DNA from: Ornithinibacillus bavariensis
GTDB lineage: Bacteria; Bacillota; Bacilli; Bacillales; Amphibacillaceae
DNA length: 64,000 nucleotides
Direction: 5' to 3'
Assembly (NCBI RefSeq): GCF_018333235.1
Contig: NZ_BORP01000006.1
Location: 62,001 to 126,000 of the forward strand
Shown piece after piece: positions 41,610 through 53,395 of the stretch (its first letter is position 1; each line of letters opens with the position of its first letter). Position numbers and translations under genes: made by a program. The notes under the pieces are model-generated. The model was not told where the DNA came from, searched no databases, and worked only from the letters and a program-made list of their open reading frames with translations.

Positions 41610-42710
41610 ATGGCTTTAACAGCAGGAATCGTCGGACTTCCAAATGTAGGTAAATCGACATTATTTAATGCAATAACACAAGCTGGGGCTGAGGCTGCAA
41701 ACTATCCTTTTGCAACGATTGATCCCAATGTAGGCATGGTGGAAGTACCAGATGAACGTTTAAATAAATTAACAGAGCTAGTAAAACCGAAAAAGACAGT
41801 GCCAACAACCTTTGAATTTACGGATATAGCAGGTATTGTTAAGGGAGCTAGTAAGGGGGAAGGATTAGGAAACCAATTCTTATCCCATATTCGTCAAGTA
41901 GACGCAATTTGTCAGGTAGTCCGCTGTTTTGTTGATGAAAACATTACACATGTTGCTGGACGTGTTGACCCAATTGATGATATTGAAATAATAAATTTGG
42001 AATTAATTCTAGCAGACTTAGAATCCGTAAACAAACGCCATCAGCGTGTTGAAAAATTAGCGAGACAAAAGGATAAAGATGCTGTTGTAGAATTTGAGGT
42101 ATTAGCGAAATTAAAAGCAGGCTTAGAGGAAGAAAAACCGGTTCGTGCAATTGAATTTACCGATGAGCAGCAGAAGATTGTGAAAGGATTACATTTATTA
42201 ACCAGTAAGCCAATGCTATATGTAGCGAATGTTGGTGAGGATGAGGTGAGTGATCCAGATAACAATCCAAATGTTCAAAAGGTAAAGGAATTCGCTGCCA
42301 ATGAGGGTGCAGAGGTAATTGTAATCTGCGCGAAGATTGAAGAAGAAATTTCTGAGTTAGACCAAGAAGAAAAAGAAATGTTTTTAGAGGAACTGGGAAT
42401 TGCCGAATCTGGACTGGATAAGTTAATCAAAGCCTCTTATAGCCTTTTAGGACTTGCAACTTATTTTACAGCTGGAGAACAAGAGGTACGTGCGTGGACG
42501 TTCCGTAAAGGAATTAAAGCACCACAAGCAGCAGGTATTATTCATAGTGATTTTGAACGAGGCTTTATTCGTGCAGAAACAGTATCCTATGATGACTTAA
42601 TGGAAGCAGGCTCCATGGTGCATGCTCGTGAAAAAGGGAAGGTACGTTTAGAAGGAAAAGAATATATCGTTCAGGATGGAGATATTATTCATTTCCGTTT
42701 TAATGTGTAA
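41610..42710 (+). CDS. ychF: ribosome-associated ATPase YchF
   Basis: Obg-family P-loop protein of 366 residues that hydrolyses ATP in preference to GTP. G1 GLPNVGKST, G3-like DIAGIVKGAS, C-terminal TGS domain (about 280-366) ending IIHFRFNV. ATG at 41610 with AAGGAGTGG upstream. Called YyaF in B. subtilis and found in the same place. Confidence 0.97.
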   Translation: MALTAGIVGLPNVGKSTLFNAITQAGAEAANYPFATIDPNVGMVEVPDERLNKLTELVKPKKTVPTTFEFTDIAGIVKGASKGEGLGNQFLSHIRQVDAICQVVRCFVDENITHVAGRVDPIDDIEIINLELILADLESVNKRHQRVEKLARQKDKDAVVEFEVLAKLKAGLEEEKPVRAIEFTDEQQKIVKGLHLLTSKPMLYVANVGEDEVSDPDNNPNVQKVKEFAANEGAEVIVICAKIEEEISELDQEEKEMFLEELGIAESGLDKLIKASYSLLGLATYFTAGEQEVRAWTFRKGIKAPQAAGIIHSDFERGFIRAETVSYDDLMEAGSMVHAREKGKVRLEGKEYIVQDGDIIHFRFNV

Positions 42711-42779
42711 AAACCCGCTAACAACAACTCCAATTTTTAAATAAAGCGTAATGGTAACGTAAAAGGATCTCTCGAAGAC

Positions 42780-42808
42780 TTGTTATTTAAAGCAAACTTT
42801 GTTATAAT
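42780..42808 (+). promoter_or_regulatory. sigma-A promoter of rpsF-ssb-rpsR
   Basis: TTGTTA, 17-base spacer, TATAAT, 100 bases before rpsF. Confidence 0.8.
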
Positions 42809-42844
42809 ACACTATTGTGAGTAATAATTTAATTTAATTACTCC

Positions 42845-42897
42845 TTGCTCTTATTGCGATGTATTTCTAAAGATAAGGGCCGCTAAGACCAAAAGGA
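42845..42897 (+). promoter_or_regulatory. candidate S6:S18-binding leader of rpsF
   Basis: CTCTTATT and the later AGATAAGGG can pair, with CCGCTAAG adjoining. A hairpin with an exposed CCG just before rpsF is the known S6:S18 autoregulatory RNA of many bacteria. The pairing was drawn by eye. Confidence 0.5.
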
Positions 42898-42907
42898 GGT
42901 GTAACGG

Positions 42908-43195
42908 ATGAGAAAATATGAAATCATGTATATCATCCGCCCAGACATGGAGGAAGACGCACAAAAGGCAGTAATTGAGCGTTTCAACGGTATCTTAACT
43001 GATAACGGGGCGGAGATTGAAAAAGTTGATGAAAAAGGTAAAAAACGCCTTGCATATGAAATCAATGACTATCGTGACGGATACTATGTTGTGATTAACT
43101 TCTCTGGCGATGAAAAAGCAGTTAATGAATTTGATCGTTTAGCTAAGTTCTCTGAAGACATTATTCGTCACATTGCAGTTCGAGAAGATGAATAA
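42908..43195 (+). CDS. rpsF: 30S ribosomal protein S6
   Basis: 95 residues, starting [19 protein letters not shown], which is typical. Binds S18 on the 30S platform. ATG after AAAGGAGGTG. First gene of rpsF-ssb-rpsR, with 18-base and 47-base gaps to the following genes. Confidence 0.98.
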   Translation: MRKYEIMYIIRPDMEEDAQKAVIERFNGILTDNGAEIEKVDEKGKKRLAYEINDYRDGYYVVINFSGDEKAVNEFDRLAKFSEDIIRHIAVREDE

Positions 43196-43213
43196 TAATA
43201 AGGAGTGGTTCTG

Positions 43214-43690
43214 ATGTTAAATCGTGTCGTACTTGTCGGCAGGTTAACGAAGGATCCTGATTTACGTTATACGCCAAATGGAGTTGCAGTAGCCAATTTT
43301 ACAGTTGCAGTCAATCGCCCGTTTTCGAACCAACAAGGAAATCGGGAAGCTGACTTTATTAACTGTGTGATTTGGAGAAGACCTGCAGAAAACCTTGCCA
43401 ATTTCATGAAAAAAGGCGGTTTGATCGGTGTCGATGGACGCATTCAAACACGTTCCTATGAAGGCCAGGATGGAAAAATGGTTTATATAACTGAGGTTGT
43501 TGCAGACAGTGTACAATTCTTAGAGTCTAAAGGATCATCACAAGGACGTTCCGGACAAGACGCATATTCACCAGGATTCCAGCAAAATCAGAACCAAAAT
43601 CCAAATCATAATCAAAATCAATTTGATGATGATCCATTCAAGGATAATGGGGAACCAATTGATATTTCTGATGATGATTTACCATTTTAA
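43214..43690 (+). CDS. ssb: single-stranded DNA-binding protein
   Basis: Main replicative SSB, 158 residues from ATG 43214 (AGGAGTGG upstream). An OB fold covers residues 1-105 ([15 protein letters not shown]). It is followed by a flexible linker rich in Gln and Asn and the acidic tail DDDLPF, which recruits replication and repair partners. Located between rpsF and rpsR as in B. subtilis. Confidence 0.98.
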   Translation: MLNRVVLVGRLTKDPDLRYTPNGVAVANFTVAVNRPFSNQQGNREADFINCVIWRRPAENLANFMKKGGLIGVDGRIQTRSYEGQDGKMVYITEVVADSVQFLESKGSSQGRSGQDAYSPGFQQNQNQNPNHNQNQFDDDPFKDNGEPIDISDDDLPF

Positions 43691-43737
43691 ATGAAATGAC
43701 CTGAAATATATTAATAATCTATCAGGGAGGGATAACA

Positions 43738-43974
43738 ATGGCAGCAGCTCGTCGTGGACGCGGTGGAAAACGCCGTAAAGTGTGTTATTTTACAGCGAAC
43801 GGAATTACACATATTGACTACAAAGACGTTGAGCTTCTAAAGCGTTTCATTTCTGAACGTGGAAAAATTCTTCCTCGTCGTGTAACTGGAACTTCTGCGA
43901 AATATCAACGTAAGCTTACAATCGCAATTAAACGTGCTCGTCAAATGGCATTATTGCCATACGTTGCAGAATAA
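43738..43974 (+). CDS. rpsR: 30S ribosomal protein S18
   Basis: 78 residues, basic, with the typical [12 protein letters not shown] and [16 protein letters not shown] stretches. The single cysteine gives the C+ form, though without the other zinc ligands. ATG after AGGGAGGG. Confidence 0.98.
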   Translation: MAAARRGRGGKRRKVCYFTANGITHIDYKDVELLKRFISERGKILPRRVTGTSAKYQRKLTIAIKRARQMALLPYVAE

Positions 43975-43982
43975 GAATAAGA

Positions 43983-44027
43983 AAAAAGGCATTGCATGGA
44001 TATATCCTTGCAGTGCCTTTTTTTGTT
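43983..44027 (+). terminator. terminator of rpsF-ssb-rpsR
   Basis: AAAAAAGGCATTGCA pairs imperfectly with TGCAGTGCCTTTTTTT around a GGATATATCC inner stem; T-run follows. Confidence 0.92.
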
Positions 44028-44319
44028 TGAAAATTTATGTTTAAATCACCATTACAACTTCAATTTGTTATTTTAGTATGACAATGGCTTGTAATAAGGG
44101 TCTGTGATTCGGTGTAAATTACCATTCATTTTGCCACTATCAGCTATTAATTAGGAACTAGTTCTGTCAATTTTGTTTTCATATATGATAAAATACGTAT
44201 AACATTTTGAATATTACGTGCTATAACTAAAAAAGCAGGTCAATTTAATAATCGGAAGGAAGAAAGGTATGTAGAAAGGGAACTATTCGATATACCAGGT
44301 AAAAAGAAGGAGCGGAGCG
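44028..44319. other. gene-free stretch after rpsR
   Basis: AT-rich. TGATAAAAT near 44186 could be part of a promoter for the VOC gene, but no clear -35 element is seen. I see nothing else. Confidence 0.4.
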
Positions 44320-44691
44320 ATGAGTAAATCATTTATTGAACAAGTACATTATATTAGAATTCCCGTTAAGGATTTAGAGCAGTCTGCACACTGGTATAGA
44401 GATGTATTAGGGCTCCAGTTATTAAACATTACTGAGGAACTTGCAATATTAAAAGTAAATGAAGGACCTTTCTTACTTATCTTAGTTCCTACCGAAGATG
44501 AAACATTTGTCCATTTTACAATTAATAATGAACAAGAATTTAGTATTGGCTTTACAAGTCCAGAATTATCTAAGTTTCATCAGCACTTAATGGCTAATCA
44601 AGTTAAGGTCGAGGATATACAAGAAGATAATGGTCATGCCTTTTTCCACTTTTATGACCCAAATGGTAATAAACTTCAAGTACACTGGTAA
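44320..44691 (+). CDS. VOC family (glyoxalase/bleomycin resistance-like) protein
   Basis: 123 residues with the two-module beta-alpha-beta-beta-beta fold. The opening VHYIRIPVKDLEQSAHWYRDVLGLQLL and the closing FYDPNGNKLQVHW are typical of vicinal oxygen chelate proteins; the first His and late polar residues may bind metal. Substrate cannot be told. ATG with AAGGAGCGGAGCG upstream. Accessory gene not in the B. subtilis order. Confidence 0.88.
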   Translation: MSKSFIEQVHYIRIPVKDLEQSAHWYRDVLGLQLLNITEELAILKVNEGPFLLILVPTEDETFVHFTINNEQEFSIGFTSPELSKFHQHLMANQVKVEDIQEDNGHAFFHFYDPNGNKLQVHW

Positions 44692-44752
44692 GCTCACTTG
44701 AAACGAAGGGTGCTAGGGTAATATTAGATAGTATAGGGGGATTTTTAGGCGA

Positions 44753-45658
44753 GTGAATTTACTAACCGAATTTGAAAATAAACTAAAAAGAGACAAAGTT
44801 GATAGTGCCCTTGTCCAGCTAGATAACAATGTGATAGTTGAATATTATCGAAATAAAAAAATGAAGGAAAAGCAACATAAAATATATTCTGTCACCAAAA
44901 GCATTTTATCCATACTAATCGGGATAGCGATAGAAAAAGGGTATATCGAACATATTAACACACCGATAAGTACGTACTTTCCAGAAATTAATAATGATTC
45001 AGAGAAACAGAAAATCACAATCAAACACCTACTGACAATGACCTCAGGCTTACACTTTCCAGGAAATAATGGGATGATACCTAGTAAAAATTGGGTTAAT
45101 TTTGTACTTAATCAGGACATGGAGAATCCCCCTGGAACGGATATGAGCTATAGCTGTGGTTCTTCCCAGTTATTAAGTGCAATAATCCAAAAGACTACTG
45201 GGTTAAATACAGAAGTCTTCGCTAGGAAACATTTATTTACACCTCTTGGGATAACAGATTATAAGTGGAACCATGATGCCCAAGGTATAGCAATTGGTGG
45301 ATTTGGATTAACAATGAAAACAAGTGATATGTTAAAAATTGGTACGCTATATGCAAATAAAGGAAAATGGAAATCCAAACAAATTGTACCGTTTCATTGG
45401 ATTGAAGAATCTACAACCCCCAAAGTCAAAAGTAATGATACTTTTTCATATGCATATCATTGGTGGAATTTAACATCCTATAATCAAATAGGTAGGATTT
45501 ATTTTGCGTATGGACTTGAAGGACAATATATTATTGTCGCACCCGATTACCAATTAGTAACGGTTTTCACAAGTAGCATGAAAGAGGATGAACTTAGCCC
45601 TTTAAATTATTTCAAGGACTATCTACTTCCTTATGTAATTAATTCGAATAACCTTTAG
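44753..45658 (+). CDS. serine hydrolase of the class C beta-lactamase family
   Basis: 301 residues with no signal peptide, so probably cytoplasmic. Active-site SVTK (Ser46, Lys49 approximately) matches the SxxK nucleophile motif. The second motif reads YSC where YxN or YAN is usual. A third motif region around FAYGLEGQYI stands for the usual HTG/KTG. It probably acts on an ester or amide and not as an antibiotic lactamase. GTG start after AGGGGG at a long spacing. Possibly co-transcribed with the VOC gene 61 bases upstream. Confidence 0.82.
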   Translation: MNLLTEFENKLKRDKVDSALVQLDNNVIVEYYRNKKMKEKQHKIYSVTKSILSILIGIAIEKGYIEHINTPISTYFPEINNDSEKQKITIKHLLTMTSGLHFPGNNGMIPSKNWVNFVLNQDMENPPGTDMSYSCGSSQLLSAIIQKTTGLNTEVFARKHLFTPLGITDYKWNHDAQGIAIGGFGLTMKTSDMLKIGTLYANKGKWKSKQIVPFHWIEESTTPKVKSNDTFSYAYHWWNLTSYNQIGRIYFAYGLEGQYIIVAPDYQLVTVFTSSMKEDELSPLNYFKDYLLPYVINSNNL

Positions 45659-45849
45659 ATAAGTATCGTTATGTTCAATCAGCCATTTGTATGTTTCTTA
45701 ACATTGTTACCAATAATTTCATAGAGTTCTGAACCTAATTCGTGAAGCACTAACATTGTGAGGCAATTGTTTGGAAAAATGGGTGCTTTCGTAACACAAG
45801 GAGATAGAGAACTTCATCTCATCTTTATTATATGTAGCTTAGTAATAGA

Positions 45850-45886
45850 AAAAGAGGTTATCAATTAAGATAGCCTCTATTTTGTA
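45850..45886. terminator. bidirectional terminator
   Basis: AGAGGTTATC and GATAGCCTCT arms with T-rich sequence on both sides, between two converging genes. Confidence 0.8.
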
Positions 45887-45898
45887 ATTTGAATGAAG

Positions 45899-46387
45899 TT
45901 ATTTTCTTTTTGGATATACAGCGATAATTTTAAATTGTAAAAGTGTTGTATAGACGATGGAAATTAACAGATATTTATCTGATATAGGATAAATAAGGTC
46001 AATGATTGTATAAAGAATAAATGGGATTGTTGTTGTGTACGCAACCATTTTCCACATAAGCTGTAATTTTAGTTTCCGATGCATTAGTTTTGCAACCCAT
46101 GTAAACATATATGCTATAGCAGTAATTAGCAAGAAGACCATAATGGTTAAGATTAAATAATAAAACATAAAAAAATAGATTAACTGAAATACAATGTTCA
46201 TATTCGCGCCTAATCCAGTAGTTTCTGTTAGTTGATCAACTAATGAAGGAATAGAAACGATAAACAATAGAATAAACATATAAAATACAGTAATATCCAT
46301 CGCAATACGATTTAATTGAAATACCGCTTGCTTCTTAGGAAGCTGTATACTAAATAGAAATGTTTTCCAAAAAACCATTTTTTTCAA
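45899..46387 (-). CDS. DUF1189-like membrane protein
   Basis: 162 residues. A basic N-terminal stretch with LPKKQAVFQLNRIA is followed by about four membrane helices (about 30-50, 68-95, 112-130 and 136-155). The N-terminal pattern is like that of DUF1189 proteins (about 250 residues in Bacillus), but this one is shorter and the match is weak. Function unknown. It runs against its neighbours. Confidence 0.55.
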   Translation of the reverse strand: MKKMVFWKTFLFSIQLPKKQAVFQLNRIAMDITVFYMFILLFIVSIPSLVDQLTETTGLGANMNIVFQLIYFFMFYYLILTIMVFLLITAIAYMFTWVAKLMHRKLKLQLMWKMVAYTTTIPFILYTIIDLIYPISDKYLLISIVYTTLLQFKIIAVYPKRK

Positions 46388-46653
46388 TCCTTTAATTATT
46401 TCTTCCTTTATATTATAATGTAGATTACCATATAAAGCTTAAACGAAGTCTCTGACAAGCTATCTTCCATTTTCACTTCTTTCACTAAAATGCTCCTCAT
46501 CGATATATCAATCTGACAACCAACCATATTCATTCTAACTATCAAATAACAATTAAATCATGTTATCATATAAAAATAAGGTTTTTTAGCAAATTGGTAT
46601 CTTACTGTTATTCAAGGATACCTCTAGCTATAATTTGATGAGGTGCATAGGTT

Positions 46654-47598
46654 ATGAATAATTCAAAGCAACTAATAGATGGAGCACTATTTATCGCAAT
46701 TTATATGGTCTTGGTCTTCATATCGCTGTTTGTCCCGTTTATCTCTATGATAACGATATTGCTGGTAGCAGTTCCATTTATTATTTATAGTACAAGATAT
46801 GGTCTACGGCCATCGCTAATTATGCTTATAGGAGCATCTCTATTAACGATGCTATTTGCTACATTTGTAGCATTGCCACTCCCGATTATAGCAGGGCTTG
46901 GTGGTATTATGATAGGTTTAGCAATAAAACAGGAAGCATCACCATATGAGACATGGGCAAGAGGAACAATTGGATTTGTTGCGGGAATCTTATTTGCTTT
47001 TGTATTTAGTTTAATGGTGCTTCATATAAATGTGATAGAAGAATTTAATCAGCAAATGGATGAAATCATGGCATTGTCCAAGAACATACTAACGGAAATA
47101 GGTATGGGGAAAGAAGTCGATCAACAGTTTAATTTATTGGAACAACAACTAGCGTTATATAAACAGTTGGTACCCTTTGGAGTAGTTGCAGTTTCCATCT
47201 TGCTGGCATTAGTAAATCAATGGGTAAGCTATAAATTTTTAAACCGTCTGGAGAATAAGCATTTACGTTTTCCTAAGTTCCGAAATTTGCGCTTTTCGAC
47301 TTCGATTATTTGGATATATCTATTAGCAATGGTCGTATCTGTATTTCAAAAGGATCCTAATGGAACCGTGTTTATTGCAGCGCAAAATATTATCATGCTT
47401 GTAGGGTTATTTTTGATCATACAAGGATTTTCCTTTATTTTCTTTTATGCACATCAAAAAAATCTATCCAAGGCAATACCAGTAATTGCTATCGTCGTAA
47501 CTGTTCTTTTTGCACCAATTCTAATTACATTCATTCGATTGTTAGGTATAATTGATATTGGGTTTGGACTACGAGATAGAATGGTAAAGCGCCACTAA
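46654..47598 (+). CDS. yybS: YybS family membrane protein (DUF2232)
   Basis: 314 residues with about eight membrane helices and one cytoplasmic or exterior helical stretch (about 125-175). Conserved Firmicutes protein found directly upstream of gdpP; resembles S-component-like or transporter-like folds, but its function is unknown. ATG with GAGGTG upstream. 77-base gap to gdpP. Confidence 0.9.
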   Translation: MNNSKQLIDGALFIAIYMVLVFISLFVPFISMITILLVAVPFIIYSTRYGLRPSLIMLIGASLLTMLFATFVALPLPIIAGLGGIMIGLAIKQEASPYETWARGTIGFVAGILFAFVFSLMVLHINVIEEFNQQMDEIMALSKNILTEIGMGKEVDQQFNLLEQQLALYKQLVPFGVVAVSILLALVNQWVSYKFLNRLENKHLRFPKFRNLRFSTSIIWIYLLAMVVSVFQKDPNGTVFIAAQNIIMLVGLFLIIQGFSFIFFYAHQKNLSKAIPVIAIVVTVLFAPILITFIRLLGIIDIGFGLRDRMVKRH

Positions 47599-47675
47599 TT
47601 ATAAGGTGAGGCTACGCTAGGATGCACGATTAAGAGCCTTTATGATAGTGCCTGAGCATTAGGAGCTGAAAATTA

Positions 47676-49646
47676 ATGACGGATTTAAATAGACCAAGGT
47701 TAAGTAAACACTTATGGCTAATGTATGCTGTATCAATTGTTTTGCTTGGCTTTATTTGGTATTTTGAATGGATTCTAGGAATAGTGATGACTGTTCTCTT
47801 AGTTTTATCCTTCTACTATACCATCCGTATTGAAAAGAAATTAACAGATGAAACAGAGAGATACATTTCAACCTTATCCTATCGTGTCAAGAAGGTAGGA
47901 GAAGAAGCGCTTCTGGAAATGCCAATTGGCATTATTTTGTATAATGATGATTTTATAGTAGAGTGGTCAAATCATTACATGAATCAATTTGCCGAAGAGG
48001 AAACGATTGTTGGGGAGTCCTTAAATGTCATTTCCGAAGAGCTAATTCCTATGATTAAGGAAAATAATGAGGAGTTTCGTATTGAAATTGATGATTATGC
48101 ATTCCAGACAATTATTCGTAAAGAGGAACGATTAATTTATCTCTTCGATCAGACAGAGCAATCAGAATTAGAGACACTCTACACGAATGAACAAACGGTT
48201 TTATCGATTATTTTCTTGGATAACTATGATGAAATCACTCAGAACATGGATGATACCATTAAAAGCCAATTGAATTCAGAGGTTACTTCATTTTTGAATC
48301 ATTGGGCACATGATAATGGCTTATACTTGAAGCGAACCTCTCAGGATCGCTTTTTGGCAGTTGGTACAAGAGAGATATTAAATAAATTGGAGCGGACAAA
48401 ATTTAATATATTGGATGAAATGCATGAACTAAATTCGGAGCTTGATATCCCAATAACACTAAGTATTGGCGTAGGCGTTGGCAATGCAGGTCTTCCGGAG
48501 CTAGGTGAACTAGCGCAATCAAGCTTGGATCTTGCCCTAGGCCGGGGTGGAGATCAAGTAGCAATTAAGGATGATTCAGGGAAAGTGCGTTTCTATGGTG
48601 GAAAAACCAATCCAATGGAAAAACGTACACGTGTAAGAGCTAGGGTTATCTCACATGCGTTACGTGATCTAGTGAAGGCAAGTGACCGCGTAATTATTAT
48701 GGGACATCAAGCCCCAGATATGGATTCTATCGGTTCTGCTATTGGTATTTTAAATATTGCTCAAACCAATGGCGTAGATGGGTACATCGTTTTTGACCCG
48801 GATGATATTAGTATTGGTGTTAAACGATTGGTAGAGGCAATTAAGGTTGATTCAGATCTTTGGCAGCATTTTATTGATCCTGACAATGCTGAAGATCTGA
48901 TAACTAGCCGTAGTTTAATTGTTGTGGTTGATACACATAAGCCTTCCATGGTTGTTAGTAAGCGATTGTTAGGAAAAACGGATTATCGTGTTGTCATTGA
49001 CCATCATAGAAGGGCCGAGGAGTTTATTGAAAACCCAACCCTTGTATACATGGAGCCTTATGCATCCTCAACCTCTGAATTAGTTACGGAGCTATTAGAA
49101 TATCAGCCTAAGGGTAAGAAGCTAAAAATGCTAGAAGCAACTGCCTTACTAGCGGGAATTACAGTGGATACGAAAAGCTTCACATTAAGAACGGGCTCGA
49201 GAACCTTCGATGCTGCCTCATACTTACGTGCAAAAGGTGCTGATACCGTATTAGTACAGCAATTCTTGAAGGAAGATTTAAACTTATATATTAAACGAAG
49301 CAAAATGATAGAACGTTGCCAAATTTACCGAAATTCCATTGCTATTACCAAGGCAGATCCTGGTGATGTCTGTAGTCCAGTACTTATCGCACAAACAGCA
49401 GATACCCTACTAACAATGACAGGAATCTCTGCCTCATTTGTTATAGCGGAGCGAAGTGATGGTAAAATCGGTATTAGTGCTAGATCTCTAGGAGAAATAA
49501 ATGTACAAATCATTATGGAAAAAATGAATGGCGGTGGTCATTTAACCAATGCTGCAACACAAATTGAGGACACCACCATTGATGATGTAGAATTATTATT
49601 AAAAGAAATACTGGACGAATATTATGAGGGGAGAGAAGCAGAATGA
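47676..49646 (+). CDS. gdpP: cyclic-di-AMP phosphodiesterase GdpP
   Basis: Degrades c-di-AMP to pApA, setting turgor, cell-wall and beta-lactam tolerance. 656 residues. Two membrane helices (about 13-50), PAS-like haem-binding domain (about 80-150), degenerate GGDEF domain (GRGGDQVA near 289-296). The DHH domain has GHQAPDMDS (His344, Asp348, Asp350), VVDTHKP (Asp419) and IDHH (442-444), and the DHHA1 domain ends with NGGGH. ATG after TAGGAG. Stop overlaps rplI by 4 bases. Confidence 0.96.
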   Translation: MTDLNRPRLSKHLWLMYAVSIVLLGFIWYFEWILGIVMTVLLVLSFYYTIRIEKKLTDETERYISTLSYRVKKVGEEALLEMPIGIILYNDDFIVEWSNHYMNQFAEEETIVGESLNVISEELIPMIKENNEEFRIEIDDYAFQTIIRKEERLIYLFDQTEQSELETLYTNEQTVLSIIFLDNYDEITQNMDDTIKSQLNSEVTSFLNHWAHDNGLYLKRTSQDRFLAVGTREILNKLERTKFNILDEMHELNSELDIPITLSIGVGVGNAGLPELGELAQSSLDLALGRGGDQVAIKDDSGKVRFYGGKTNPMEKRTRVRARVISHALRDLVKASDRVIIMGHQAPDMDSIGSAIGILNIAQTNGVDGYIVFDPDDISIGVKRLVEAIKVDSDLWQHFIDPDNAEDLITSRSLIVVVDTHKPSMVVSKRLLGKTDYRVVIDHHRRAEEFIENPTLVYMEPYASSTSELVTELLEYQPKGKKLKMLEATALLAGITVDTKSFTLRTGSRTFDAASYLRAKGADTVLVQQFLKEDLNLYIKRSKMIERCQIYRNSIAITKADPGDVCSPVLIAQTADTLLTMTGISASFVIAERSDGKIGISARSLGEINVQIIMEKMNGGGHLTNAATQIEDTTIDDVELLLKEILDEYYEGREAE

Positions 49647-50089
49647 GAGTAATTTTCTTACAGGATGTTAAAGGAAAAGGGAAAAAAGGTGAAGTAAAAA
49701 ATGTTTCAGATGGCTATGCTAGAAACTATTTATTGAAGAATAAATTAGCTGAAGAGGCTACTGCTGGAAATATGAAAGCATTAGAAGCACAGCAACGTAA
49801 AAATAAACAACTTGAAGAACAAGAAAAAGAAGAAGCAGTACAGCTGAAGAATAGATTAGAGAAACTAGAGGTTACATTAAAAGCAAAATCTGGTGATGGT
49901 GGCAGACTATTTGGCTCTATTACTAGTAAGCAAATTGCAGATGCCCTAAATAAAGAACATGGTATTAAAATTGATAAGCGTAAGATTGAGCTAACACAGC
50001 CAATACGTTCATTAGGCTATACCAATGTACCGGTTAAATTGCATTTAGAAGTTACAGGGACAATAAAGGTACATGTTGTTGAACAATAA
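49643..50089 (+). CDS. rplI: 50S ribosomal protein L9
   Basis: 148 residues. N-terminal domain [19 protein letters not shown], long central helix rich in Glu/Lys/Gln (about 41-80), and C-terminal domain. ATG is coupled to gdpP (ATGA). Confidence 0.98.
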   Translation: MRVIFLQDVKGKGKKGEVKNVSDGYARNYLLKNKLAEEATAGNMKALEAQQRKNKQLEEQEKEEAVQLKNRLEKLEVTLKAKSGDGGRLFGSITSKQIADALNKEHGIKIDKRKIELTQPIRSLGYTNVPVKLHLEVTGTIKVHVVEQ

Positions 50090-50122
50090 TCCGATACTTC
50101 GGGTTATAGGAGGAAACAGATC

Positions 50123-51493
50123 ATGAGTGAATGGAATGACAGAACTCCGCCACATAATATAGAAGCTGAGCAGGCTGTAATAGGAGCTATTTTTCTAGAG
50201 CCAGAAGCATTTTCAACAGCTTCTGAGCTACTGGAGCCAGGTGACTTTTACCGTGCTAGCCATCAACGTATTTTTGAAACGATGTTAAGGCTTGCCGATC
50301 GTGGGGAGCCAATCGATTTAGTAACGGTAACTACAGCCTTATCCGATAGTAAGCATCTAGAGGAAGCTGGTGGAGTATCCTATTTAACACAGCTTGCAGA
50401 AAGTGTTCCGACCGCAGCAAATATCGACTACTATAGTAAGATTGTTGAAGAAAAGGCAATTCTTCGTCGCCTGATTCGGACAGCAACGGATATTGTCACG
50501 AACACATTTGCCCGTGAGGACGAAGTGGAAGATGTACTCAATGATGCAGAGAAGAGCATACTAGATGTTTCCGGACGAAAGAACACTGGTAGCTTTAAGG
50601 CAATTAAAGATGTATTGATTGATGTCTATGACAAAATTGAAATGCTTCATCGAAGTAGTGGGGATGTAACGGGAGTTCCGACTGGCTACCGTGATTTAGA
50701 TAAGATTACATCTGGTTTTCAGCCGAATGATTTAATTATAATAGCTGCCAGGCCTTCTGTTGGTAAGACTGCATTTGCTTTAAATATTGCACAAAATGTT
50801 GCCGTTAATACGAGTGAGAATGTAGCAATATTTAGTCTGGAGATGGGTGCAGACCAGCTTGTACAACGTATTCTCTGTGCAGAAGGAAACATCGATGCAC
50901 AGCGTCTTCGAAGTGGTAAGCTTGAACCAGATGATTGGAGTAAGCTTACCATGGCAATGGGAAGCCTGTCTAATGCAGGAATATATATCGACGATACTCC
51001 TGGAATTCGCGTTAGTGAAATCCGCTCTAAATGTCGTAGACTAAAGCAAGAGCATGGTTTAGGAATGATTCTTATTGATTATCTACAATTAATACAAGGT
51101 AGCGGTAAACCAGGCGAGAATCGTCAGCAAGAGGTTTCGGAGATTTCAAGGTCGTTAAAAGGACTAGCACGTGAATTAAATGTACCACTTATTGCATTAT
51201 CACAGCTTTCCCGTGGTGTAGAGCAACGCCAGGATAAACGTCCGATGATGTCTGACCTTCGTGAATCAGGAAGTATTGAGCAGGATGCGGATATTGTTGG
51301 CTTCCTGTATCGCGATGATTACTATGATAAAGAATCAGAGAAACAAAATATAATTGAAATTATCATCTCAAAACAACGTAACGGCCCTGTTGGAACCGTT
51401 GAGCTAGCGTTTGTTAAAGAATATAATAAATTCGTGGATCTGGACCATCGTTATCAAGCAAGCGATATCCCACCAGAACCAATTCACGCATAA
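50123..51493 (+). CDS. dnaB: replicative DNA helicase (DnaB type; DnaC of B. subtilis)
   Basis: Hexameric 5'-3' helicase of the replication fork. 456 residues. N-terminal collar domain (1-150), linker, and RecA-like domain with Walker A ARPSVGKTAFAL (about 209-220), Walker B MILIDYLQLIQG, and LSRGVEQRQDKRPMMSDLRESG region carrying the arginine finger. ATG after TAGGAGGAAAC. Confidence 0.98.
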   Translation: MSEWNDRTPPHNIEAEQAVIGAIFLEPEAFSTASELLEPGDFYRASHQRIFETMLRLADRGEPIDLVTVTTALSDSKHLEEAGGVSYLTQLAESVPTAANIDYYSKIVEEKAILRRLIRTATDIVTNTFAREDEVEDVLNDAEKSILDVSGRKNTGSFKAIKDVLIDVYDKIEMLHRSSGDVTGVPTGYRDLDKITSGFQPNDLIIIAARPSVGKTAFALNIAQNVAVNTSENVAIFSLEMGADQLVQRILCAEGNIDAQRLRSGKLEPDDWSKLTMAMGSLSNAGIYIDDTPGIRVSEIRSKCRRLKQEHGLGMILIDYLQLIQGSGKPGENRQQEVSEISRSLKGLARELNVPLIALSQLSRGVEQRQDKRPMMSDLRESGSIEQDADIVGFLYRDDYYDKESEKQNIIEIIISKQRNGPVGTVELAFVKEYNKFVDLDHRYQASDIPPEPIHA

Positions 51494-51515
51494 AATAGCC
51501 GTTCTTGGAGTAACT

Positions 51516-51568
51516 GCACCTCCAATTGTTAGATACAAGCTAACAATTGGAGGTGCTTTTATTTTGGC
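51516..51568 (+). terminator. strong terminator of dnaB
   Basis: Perfect 17-base arms GCACCTCCAATTGTTAG / CTAACAATTGGAGGTGC followed by TTTTATTTTG. Confidence 0.95.
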
Positions 51569-53100
<1,532 letters not shown>

Positions 53101-53112
53101 TTTGTGAGGATT

Positions 53113-53138
53113 GGAGCAGCATTTGCTGCTCTTTTTTT
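53113..53138 (+). terminator. terminator of purA
   Basis: GAGCAGCA TT TGCTGCTC followed by TTTTTTT. Confidence 0.93.
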
Positions 53139-53154
53139 GTTACAAAAATGTAAA
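53138..53154 (+). promoter_or_regulatory. candidate WalR box
   Basis: TGTTAC AAAAA TGTAAA fits the WalR consensus TGTWAH-N5-TGTWAH exactly. A second, one-mismatch copy lies on the minus strand at 53251-53267 (TGTAAA CAAAA TGTATA). Both stand upstream of a peptidoglycan hydrolase gene. Confidence 0.65.
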
Positions 53155-53277
53155 ATATATGTATATTTTTGGTAAAAATCACGCTCAAACTACAATTTTT
53201 ATAGAAATTAGTATGAAAATCGTCATTATTGCGGAAAAAATGTTACATTTTATACATTTTGTTTACAAAACCACGTA

Positions 53278-53306
53278 TTGTGTTCCTACCCTATCAAAAT
53301 TATGGT
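53278..53306 (+). promoter_or_regulatory. candidate promoter of the M23 peptidase gene
   Basis: TTGTGT, 17-base spacer, TATGGT, 90 bases before the start codon and right after the second WalR-like box. Confidence 0.45.
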
Positions 53307-53395
53307 AGATTAATAGAGGACTTAAATAGGTCTTTTAAACTAAATAAAATGTACTTTCACATAAATTATTATTCTAAGTTTTAGGGGGGAAATGC

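Noticed and set aside
44753-45658. beta-lactam resistance gene
   Set aside because: It has SxxK, but no signal peptide, and the other motifs deviate; a general esterase or amidase is more likely.
53111-53308. 65-residue ORF after purA
   Set aside because: It spans the purA terminator and the WalR box region; composition is that of AT-rich non-coding DNA.
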